Assembly: GCA_003170375.1 (NCBI GenBank)
Contig: PMZN01000106.1
Location: forward strand, 1-6,328
DNA length: 6,328 bases
Source: Acidimicrobiaceae bacterium
Lineage (GTDB): Bacteria; Actinomycetota; Acidimicrobiia; Acidimicrobiales; Bog-793
Direction of reading: 5' to 3'
Part shown: positions 1 through 4,772 of the stretch, in pieces
How positions within the stretch are numbered: the first letter of the stretch is position 1
Layout of the letters: each line of letters opens with the position of its first letter
The notes under the pieces: generated by a model
Database searches by the model: none
What the model was told of the DNA's origin: nothing
The model's input: only the letters and a program-made list of their open reading frames with translations
Program-made: the position numbers and the translations under genes

Positions 1-24
1 CGCTCTGATGCGCCAAGCGTCGCT

Positions 25-714
25 GTGAGCGGGGCGGGTGTGCCGGAAAGGCATTGTTTTGCTGGACGCGAGGTCCTTGTCGTCGCCGATGGTCCCGCCG
101 CGCGCGAGGTACTGCTCGAGACCTGGCAACGGGGCCGAGAATCGGGGCAGCGGCCGCTCGTGGTGGCGAGCGACGACGCGGTCGTCGCTTCGTTGCGTTC
201 CTCGGTCCGGGACGCCGGCGGCTCGCCCGACGAGGTTGTCGAGGCGCGTCGGCTGGCAGGCCGGCTGGCAGGGTGGCGCGCAGGGCCGGGCCCGTGTGGC
301 CAGCTCGTTGTGTTGGGCGCACTGCCGAACGGTGTCGCGGCCGTCGCGCCCACCGAATGTGTCCACGTGGCGATCGTTTCGCCACAGTGCTCGGCGGGTG
401 AACGGCTCGGGCGAGCAGCAGAGGTCGCCCGGCCGCGGCACCTCGTCTCGGAGCTCGGGGCGACCCGGTCGGGCGGTTCGGATCGCTCGGCGTGGCGCGC
501 CGGAGCGACGGCGATCGAGGCCTTCCGCCTCCGCTGGTCGATCGACGACCACGAGCATGCCGTTGGGGATCGAAGCACGCTGCGATCCCTAGGGCTTGCC
601 GCGGCCGCCGACCTCGCAGAGACGAGGCTCAAGCTCCGCAACGCCATCCGGACGATCGAACTGGCGGTGCCGCGGCGTGGCCGCACGCTGGAAGCGCCGG
701 GCCGGTCTCGCTGA
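25..714 (+). CDS. Relaxase/helicase C-terminal-like protein (TrwC/TraI tail), probable mobilization protein
   Basis: This 229-residue protein is not firmly recognised. Residues about 14-65 (GREVLVVADG, an alpha-helical stretch ending in ETW, then PLVVASDDAVVASL) look like the alternating strand-helix pattern of the RecD-like helicase half of actinobacterial TrwC/TraI relaxases. Residues about 157-181 (WRAGATAIEAFRLRWSIDD..HAVG) resemble the short C-terminal segment those relaxases often end with. No Walker A motif and no relaxase HUH or tyrosine motif is present, so it could not act alone as a relaxase or helicase. The GTG start at 25 is chosen because GTGA (25-28) overlaps a TGA that closes another frame entering from the left, a typical coupled stop-start. 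However, its own frame is also open to base 1, so the gene may begin outside the window. It converges on a coupling-protein gene, which supports a DNA-transfer context. The family resemblance is from memory of sequence patterns; the role is inference. Confidence 0.55.
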   Translation: MSGAGVPERHCFAGREVLVVADGPAAREVLLETWQRGRESGQRPLVVASDDAVVASLRSSVRDAGGSPDEVVEARRLAGRLAGWRAGPGPCGQLVVLGALPNGVAAVAPTECVHVAIVSPQCSAGERLGRAAEVARPRHLVSELGATRSGGSDRSAWRAGATAIEAFRLRWSIDDHEHAVGDRSTLRSLGLAAAADLAETRLKLRNAIRTIELAVPRRGRTLEAPGRSR

Positions 715-787
715 GAGGCGCCGCCCAGGCCGGCGCGGGCCGGGGAACTGCTCTGGTCTCGGGCGAGTGGGACCGAGGGGGAACGGC
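715..787. terminator. Convergent spacer with two weak hairpins, possible terminator
   Basis: This 73-bp gap separates two genes that end facing each other. It contains CCGGC-GCGG-GCCGG (730-743, 5-bp stem, 4-base loop) and GGTCTC with GGGACC (755-760 and 769-774, 6-bp stem including one G-T pair, 8-base loop). Neither has a T-run. The position would suit a terminator, but in DNA this GC-rich short stems arise easily by chance. Confidence 0.2.
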
Positions 788-2323
788 TCAGTGCAAGCCG
801 ACCGTCCGGTCGCGACCTGAGGTGACCGCTCGGACCGGAGTAGCGGATATGACCGCCCCGTGCCGCTCCAGAACGCGCGCGCGACCGTCTATGACGGCCT
901 CGCGCCAAGGTGAGCTCGAGTACCAGGGCGTCATCTGCAGGAAACCGGGCTCCGCGCCCTCGATGCCGAGCACGCATCCCCGATGTCCCCGGGCGATGGC
1001 GTCGACAGGAAGGATGTGGTCCTTGCGCATCGACACGGTCCGGGTCGTGCCCCGCGCGAAGCCGCCGAGCCCGGTGCGGCGCGGCCCGCGGGTGATCGAG
1101 GTGGTGGGCACCTCGTGCTCGCCTGCGAGGAGGGAGACTGCCTCGAGGGTCCGGGTGTCGCCGATGCCGGGAAACACGAGCTTGGTCCCGAACAGCGACA
1201 GGAATCCGTCCGCCTCTCGTTCCCACCGTGCCCTGGCCTGTGCAAGGTCCTGCAGGCAGGCCAACGTCACGACACCTTGACTGCCACCCTCCGCAACGAG
1301 CGTCGGGAGGTCGTGGAGGGGCGCGATGTTCGCCAACTCGTCCAGCACGAGAAGAAGCGGGGGCCCTGAAGATGCCCGAGACCCTCCCGTCCAGCCATTG
1401 CCTGCATCGCCGGACCCGGCCACGGTCGCGGCAAGCGAGCACTGATAGGTGGCCGACCGCACCTCGCGGAGCAGTCCTGCGACAAGGGGGGCAGCGTGTC
1501 GTTGATGCTCGCTGCCGGCGCAGACGTACAGTGTCGCCCGGCTGCCTACGAGCTCGGCTGCATCGAGGATCCGGCCTTGTGCCGAGGCGAGAGCGGCATC
1601 GGTCCGATAACCGGCGAGCACGCCCGAAGCCGTGGACCAGATCCCGCTCTGTTCACGCCCTTCGGTGGCGCCGATGCCGTCCAGGAGATCGAGTGCCCGA
1701 TCGGCCCCGTGACGCGCGAGCGAGGCCCGCGCCTCGTCGGGATCGTGCCGGTTGACGGCGGCCAGCACGTCGCGGACCGGCCGTTGCTCGAGCGCTCCGG
1801 CATGGAACACGGCGGCGAGGAGAGCCCCTGCTCGTTCGCTCCAGTGCGAGGCTTCGCCACGATCGGTGCCTGGGCGCGCGGCTCGCACCATGGACTCGGC
1901 GACGAGGACCGCACCGTCCCAGGTGCTCGCCAGGGTGAGTGGTGACCAGCCCACCGGTTCTACCCCTGGCGGACAAGGTACCGAGCCGCTGGGGTCGAAG
2001 AGCAGGACAGGGCCGACGCGGGACCGGCTCGCCCAGGTCGAGGCGAGGACGTCGGCCTTGGTGGAGGCTGCGATCACCGGTCCGCAAGCCGCGAGAACGT
2101 TCGGGACTACTACGGCGGCCGTCTTCCCCGAACGTGGTGGACCCAACAAGAGCACGCCGTCCTGCGGGCGGGCGAACACCGGGGCGCTCCGGGGCCCGAG
2201 CGAGGACCCGAGATAGATGCCGTGGCCGTACAGCTCAGATGTCGCGAGCACCAAAGCTTGGGGATCAACGGGCAGACCGGTCACCTCTGAGTCGTAGCCG
2301 GGGCGCTTACCAACCGACATCAT
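788..2323 (-). CDS. VirD4/TraG-like type IV coupling ATPase (TraM-recognition domain), lacking membrane segments
   Basis: This is a 511-residue coupling-protein-type ATPase, the class that brings the relaxase-DNA complex to a type IV secretion channel and drives DNA transfer. Visible features, numbered from the ATG at 2323, are a Walker A GPPRSGKT (61-68) followed by VVVPN, the STKADVL segment (88-93), FDPSGS (109-114), a Gly/Ser-rich linker (about 302-320), a Walker B LLLVLDEL (323-330) running into ANIAPL, and GSQGVVTLACLQDLAQ (347-362). The last matches the TraG/TraD C-terminal recognition domain. The usual N-terminal transmembrane helices are absent; only about 55 residues precede Walker A. 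The frame stays open to a TTG at 2578 (596 residues), but the added 85 residues are Pro/Ser/Cys-rich, without helices or motifs. I therefore prefer the tandem ATG-ATG at 2323/2320, although no good Shine-Dalgarno precedes it. The family is secure; whether it serves a complete transfer system cannot be told from here. Confidence 0.88.
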   Translation of the reverse strand: MMSVGKRPGYDSEVTGLPVDPQALVLATSELYGHGIYLGSSLGPRSAPVFARPQDGVLLLGPPRSGKTAAVVVPNVLAACGPVIAASTKADVLASTWASRSRVGPVLLFDPSGSVPCPPGVEPVGWSPLTLASTWDGAVLVAESMVRAARPGTDRGEASHWSERAGALLAAVFHAGALEQRPVRDVLAAVNRHDPDEARASLARHGADRALDLLDGIGATEGREQSGIWSTASGVLAGYRTDAALASAQGRILDAAELVGSRATLYVCAGSEHQRHAAPLVAGLLREVRSATYQCSLAATVAGSGDAGNGWTGGSRASSGPPLLLVLDELANIAPLHDLPTLVAEGGSQGVVTLACLQDLAQARARWEREADGFLSLFGTKLVFPGIGDTRTLEAVSLLAGEHEVPTTSITRGPRRTGLGGFARGTTRTVSMRKDHILPVDAIARGHRGCVLGIEGAEPGFLQMTPWYSSSPWREAVIDGRARVLERHGAVISATPVRAVTSGRDRTVGLH

Positions 2324-2670
2324 GGTGGCCGAGCACGTCGCAGAGAGCGAGAGGGTCTTGACACTCGGTCCGCTCTGTTCTGGCAACGAGCAGGCACAAC
2401 AAGACGGCTTGCGCTCCTGGCAGGGGTGAGGCGGCGCAATGGGAGGATTCGGGAAAATTCGGCTGCGCGAGGGCTCGGCGCGAACGGGAACAGGGAAATT
2501 CCACGATTTCGAGGGTCGCCCGAGCGCCGAGAGGAACGGGAGCGCTCTCCGGTTTGGCGGCCCCACAACCGCTGTCAAATCACGATGTGGGACGGAAACC
2601 CCTTGTATTTCCTGGACTAAATCGATCCCGTCGACGCCGGTCGCTCGGCATCTCGGTCCGGAACAGGCCG

Positions 2671-2676
2671 TAGAAT
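2671..2676 (+). promoter_or_regulatory. Candidate -10 box for the HU gene
   Basis: TAGAAT matches the bacterial TANNNT -10 pattern and lies about 95 bases upstream of the HU start codon. No convincing -35 hexamer is found 16-19 bases upstream, and there is no TG extension. The call is therefore a weak candidate, based only on the hexamer and its place. Confidence 0.3.
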
Positions 2677-2684
2677 AAAGGAGT

Positions 2685-2696
2685 CGCGGGCCCGCG
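2685..2696. repeat. 12-bp perfect palindrome CGCGGGCCCGCG upstream of the HU gene
   Basis: The twelve bases read identically on both strands. The site begins eight bases after the candidate -10 box, so it would cover the transcription start if that box is used, where an operator would sit. It could equally form by chance in GC-rich DNA. No regulator is identified. Confidence 0.35.
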
Positions 2697-2710
2697 TTCG
2701 GAGAATGCTT

Positions 2711-2728
2711 GATTTCCGCGGGAAAATC
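2711..2728. repeat. Imperfect palindrome in the HU 5' leader
   Basis: GATTTCC-GCG-GGAAAATC has two arms pairing perfectly over TTTCC/GGAAA, and over GATTTCC/GGAAATC if one extra A is bulged. It lies about 45 bases ahead of the HU start codon. It could be an operator or a small leader hairpin. Confidence 0.3.
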
Positions 2729-2760
2729 ACCTTGTATTGCGGAAGGTCGGACAATATGCC

Positions 2761-2766
2761 AGGAGG
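2761..2766 (+). promoter_or_regulatory. Shine-Dalgarno site AGGAGG that fixes the HU TTG start
   Basis: A perfect AGGAGG is followed by the five-base spacer CGAAA and then TTG at 2772. The next residues, NRTELV, are the normal HU N-terminus, so this site decides the start. A nearby ATG at 2756 is out of frame, and a further in-frame TTG at 2709 would add 21 residues that are not HU-like. Confidence 0.85.
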
Positions 2767-2771
2767 CGAAA

Positions 2772-3293
2772 TTGAACAGGACAGAACTCGTCGGCGAGGT
2801 CAGTGAGCTCGTAGGGCTGACGAAGAATCAAGCGGAAAAAGGACTGGAGGCTTTCGAGTACGTCGTCAAGTCGGCACTGCGCCGCAACGAGACAGTTCGG
2901 ATCACGGGCTTTGGAACCTTCAAGGTCCGTGACCGTGCAGCGCGGCGTGGCCGCAACCCGCAGACTGGAGCTCCCGTGAAGATCAAGGCATCCAAGGGCA
3001 TTGGTTTCGCAGCTGGTGCTGGGCTGAAGGCGGACTTGAACTCGCGTACCGCGTTGAAGAAGCCGGCAGCCGTGGCGGCCGCAGCCGCTGCTCCGGCTCA
3101 CAAGGCGGCTCCAGTCAAGGCTGCGGCGCCGGCAAGGAAGGCTGTGCCGGTTCGCAAAGCCGTTCCGGCAAAGAAGGCGCCTGCTGTGAAGGCACCGGTC
3201 AAGAAGGCGCCTGCGAAGAAGGCACCGGTCAAGAAGGCACCTGCGAAGAAGGCCCCGGCTAAGAAGGCCCCGGCCAAGAGGGCTGCTCGTTAG
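2772..3293 (+). CDS. hup: HU-family DNA-binding protein with long Lys/Ala/Pro C-terminal tail
   Basis: This 173-residue histone-like protein bends and compacts DNA as a dimer in the nucleoid. Residues 1-91 are a complete HU fold: MNRTELV, the helix pair around NQAEKGLEAFEYVV (19-32), GFGTF (46-50) and the arm motif GRNPQTG (60-66), with the proline at 63 that intercalates between base pairs. Residues about 96-173 form a low-complexity basic tail. It begins Ala-rich (AAVAAAAAAPAHKAAP) and ends in repeated KKAPA/KKAPV units, closing KRAAR. Plain HU is about 90 residues; this layout matches actinobacterial HupB/HupS proteins, whose histone-H1-like tails add DNA binding and are acetylated on lysines. 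The TTG start is supported by a perfect AGGAGG five bases upstream. The gene stands alone, with its own 5' region and a strong hairpin behind it. Confidence 0.95.
   Translation: MNRTELVGEVSELVGLTKNQAEKGLEAFEYVVKSALRRNETVRITGFGTFKVRDRAARRGRNPQTGAPVKIKASKGIGFAAGAGLKADLNSRTALKKPAAVAAAAAAPAHKAAPVKAAAPARKAVPVRKAVPAKKAPAVKAPVKKAPAKKAPVKKAPAKKAPAKKAPAKRAAR
3162..3287 (+). repeat. Tandem KKAP-encoding repeats in the HU tail
   Basis: Near-identical 12- to 15-base units built around AAGAAGGC(A/G/C)CC repeat about eight times and encode PAKKAPAVKAPVKKAP and so on. Third-position differences (gcg, gca, gcc) show that the units have diverged silently, so the protein pattern is being kept. Such repeats can gain or lose copies by slippage, so tail length may differ between strains. 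Confidence 0.8.
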
Positions 3294-3324
3294 GAAGCTC
3301 GAAGGCCTTTAACAAGGCAGCTAT

Positions 3325-3366
3325 CGACGAGGCCTCGCGGCGCGTTCGTGCCGCGAGGCCTCGTCG
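3325..3366. terminator. Strong hairpin between convergent genes, probable bidirectional terminator
   Basis: Bases 3325-3341 and 3350-3366 are a perfect 17-bp inverted repeat, about 80 percent G+C. A G-T and a C-G pair can extend it inward to leave a GTTC tetraloop (3344-3347). It begins 31 bases after the HU stop codon and ends 90 bases from the end of the facing deacetylase gene. No T-run follows on either strand, which is usual for actinobacterial hairpin terminators. A smaller hairpin, GCCTT-TAAC-AAGGC (3305-3318), precedes it. Confidence 0.8.
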
Positions 3367-3456
3367 CGTCCATTCTGAGGGGCAATGCGCCTTCCGATCA
3401 GGAGAGCAAGACGATGTGCCGGCCATGACGCAGCTGGAAGGCCTGCCGGGGCGTCC

Positions 3457-4197
3457 TCAGAGATCGTCGATGCGCTTGAAGGCTTCGGCCGCGGCGAAGC
3501 CGCCCTTACGCCCGTTCTCGGCGAGCCGGTCGATGACACGGCGCTTGAACTCGAGGACCTCGGGGTGTTCGCCGTCCTCGACGGCATTTGCTTCAGCGAT
3601 GCCCATCGTCGAGCGCAACTGGCTCCGGTGCTCCAAGAGCGCCGCGAGCTTCGCGTCGACAAACTGCGTCACGTCCTCGAGATGATCGGGCTCGTCCGCT
3701 TCGAACAACAGCACGGTCTTCGGCCGGTGGGGCAAGGCGTCGAGCTCCGGGAAGAAGAGGGGGTCTCGCGCGGCGACGATCCCGTCGGTCACGAGGAAGC
3801 CGGCATTTCGGTGGTCCGGATGCAGGCGGTAGCGCTTCCACGGATCGTGACCGAGAACGACGTCCGGCCGGATCTTGCGAATGCACGCCGCGACCTCGAA
3901 ACGCTGGCGGAGCCCCGACTCGAGCTCGCCGTCGGGCCAGCCGAGGAAGATCACCTCGCCCTTGCCTCCGAGCGCCATTGACGCGGCCCGCTGTTCGCTG
4001 CGCCGTGTGACGACGAGCTCGGCCGGGTCGTGCGCAGGGTCCCAAGTCCCCTTGGACCCGTCGGTGCAGACGAGGTGGAAGATCTCGCAGCCGTTGGCAG
4101 CCCACTTGGCGAGCGTGCCTCCACAGCCGAATTCGACGTCGTCAGGGTGCGCGGCGATAGCGAGAGCTCGGTTGGGGATCGGCAAGTTGGATTCCAT
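3457..4197 (-). CDS. PIG-L/LmbE-family zinc-dependent deacetylase (MshB/BshB-like)
   Basis: This 246-residue protein belongs to the GlcNAc-PI de-N-acetylase family, cytoplasmic zinc enzymes that remove the acetyl group from N-acetylglucosamine conjugates. The fingerprint AHPDD (16-20) is followed by VEFGCGGTLAKW, and HPDHR lies at 126-130. By analogy with MshB, His17, Asp20 and His129 bind zinc and Asp19 is the general base. TDGSKG (45-50) and the GWPDGEL segment (86-92) are also typical. The length is normal and no signal peptide is seen. The motif continues VEFG rather than the DDE of MshB, closer to BshB- and LmbE-like members, so the substrate is open: mycothiol or bacillithiol precursor, lipid-linked sugar, or another GlcNAc conjugate. 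The ATG lies four bases after the stop of the guanylyltransferase gene with no strong Shine-Dalgarno, suggesting coupled translation. Confidence 0.9.
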   Translation of the reverse strand: MESNLPIPNRALAIAAHPDDVEFGCGGTLAKWAANGCEIFHLVCTDGSKGTWDPAHDPAELVVTRRSEQRAASMALGGKGEVIFLGWPDGELESGLRQRFEVAACIRKIRPDVVLGHDPWKRYRLHPDHRNAGFLVTDGIVAARDPLFFPELDALPHRPKTVLLFEADEPDHLEDVTQFVDAKLAALLEHRSQLRSTMGIAEANAVEDGEHPEVLEFKRRVIDRLAENGRKGGFAAAEAFKRIDDL

Positions 4198-4201
4198 GGG
4201 C

Positions 4202-4741
4202 TCAGGTTGTCACCTTGAGGAGCTCCAAGTCCTCGGGAAGATCGATGTCGAGCGCGAGCCGGCGGTCGTAGACGATCTGGCAAGGCAGGCCGAGCCGAGC
4301 CGCTTCTGTGCGATGGCGCTCGAAGCTTCCCGCCCCATACGCAAAACAGAAGCCCGCGCCGGTGGGCACTACCGCCACGTTGGTCCCGTCACGGCGGCGA
4401 TCAGGCACGAGCGTCACCGTGCCGGCCTCGCCGAGAGCCGCCAGCCCGGCGGCGAAGGGAAGGTCCGCATGGGCAACGCACGCCAGCTCGACGCCTTCGC
4501 CGGCTAGCTGGCTGACACCTGCCATGACCGCCGCCGACAAGCCAAGGCCCGGTGTCCATGCCACGCGGGCACCGTGCTCGGCCGCCCATGTTGCGACCTC
4601 CTCGTCGTCGCACACCACGAGGACAGGAAGGGGAGCGGCAGCAGCGATCACCCGCGAAGCCAATCCGCGGGCGAGCGCCTCGCGGGCGCGAGCATCGAGC
4701 ACTGTTGCGAGTCGCAGCTTCGCGGCACGAAACGACTTCAC
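4202..4741 (-). CDS. fbiD: CofC/FbiD-like phospholactate or phosphoenolpyruvate guanylyltransferase (coenzyme F420 biosynthesis)
   Basis: This enzyme joins GTP to 2-phospho-L-lactate or, in actinobacteria, phosphoenolpyruvate, giving the activated unit that FbiA/CofD attaches to the deazaflavin Fo on the way to F420. From the GTG at 4741 (179 residues) it shows KSF.AAKLRL (2-11), VVCDDEEVA (42-50), HADLP (91-95), PDRRRDGTN (113-121), GAGSFERH (136-143) and DIDLPEDL (165-172). These are the CofC signature in order; the aspartate of ADLP is a likely metal ligand. It is shorter than the usual 200-215 residues. The in-frame codons just upstream (4742-4759) read QAVLVP, which would complete the family N-terminus VLVPVKSF. 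However, no ATG, GTG or TTG occurs between the in-frame TGA at 4793-4795 and the GTG at 4741, so the annotated start probably truncates the first strand. It lies 31 bases behind the mannosidase gene in one operon. Confidence 0.85.
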   Translation of the reverse strand: MKSFRAAKLRLATVLDARAREALARGLASRVIAAAAPLPVLVVCDDEEVATWAAEHGARVAWTPGLGLSAAVMAGVSQLAGEGVELACVAHADLPFAAGLAALGEAGTVTLVPDRRRDGTNVAVVPTGAGFCFAYGAGSFERHRTEAARLGLPCQIVYDRRLALDIDLPEDLELLKVTT

Positions 4742-4772
4742 GGGGACAAGAACGGCTTGTACACGGGCGAGT

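Larger units (their letters stand above)
2324..2771. promoter_or_regulatory. Divergent intergenic region between the coupling-protein and HU genes
   Basis: This stretch of about 450 bp lies between the 5' ends of two divergent genes, so promoters for both should be here. Short open frames cross it on both strands, but none has a recognisable domain or a good ribosome binding site. From about 2570 to 2770 it is visibly richer in A and T than the flanks, as expected for a promoter zone. It includes a 9-base direct repeat CCTTGTATT (2601-2609 and 2730-2738), a -10-like box and two palindromes listed separately. If the coupling protein starts at the TTG at 2578, bases 2324-2578 would be coding. 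Confidence 0.5.

Noticed and set aside
492..1280. Long plus-strand open frame (262 residues) bridging the two convergent genes
   Set aside because: It is Arg/Pro/Ser-rich without any domain and lies antisense to the coupling ATPase and out of frame with the first gene; it is a GC-rich shadow.
2573..2578. Minus-strand TTGACA, a perfect -35 hexamer for the coupling-protein gene
   Set aside because: At 17-18 bases spacing the downstream hexamers (AAACCG, AACCGG) do not resemble a -10 box, so a promoter is not supported.
2426..2678. Small plus-strand frames (64 and 79 residues) in the divergent spacer
   Set aside because: There is no domain and the two frames overlap each other; they read through the probable promoter zone.
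2732..2760. TTGTAT with TATGCC or CAATAT as an HU promoter
   Set aside because: Spacing or -10 match is poor, and transcription would begin at or inside the AGGAGG site needed for translation.
2709..2771. Upstream TTG at 2709 as the HU start
   Set aside because: It adds 21 residues not found in HU proteins and has no ribosome binding site, unlike the TTG at 2772.
3162..3287. Short regular repeats as a CRISPR-like array
   Set aside because: The units are contiguous, without spacers, and encode the HU tail in frame.
3321..3662. Minus-strand open frame of 113 residues at the end of the deacetylase gene
   Set aside because: It overlaps the deacetylase in another frame, crosses the terminator hairpin, and is Ser/Arg-rich without motifs.
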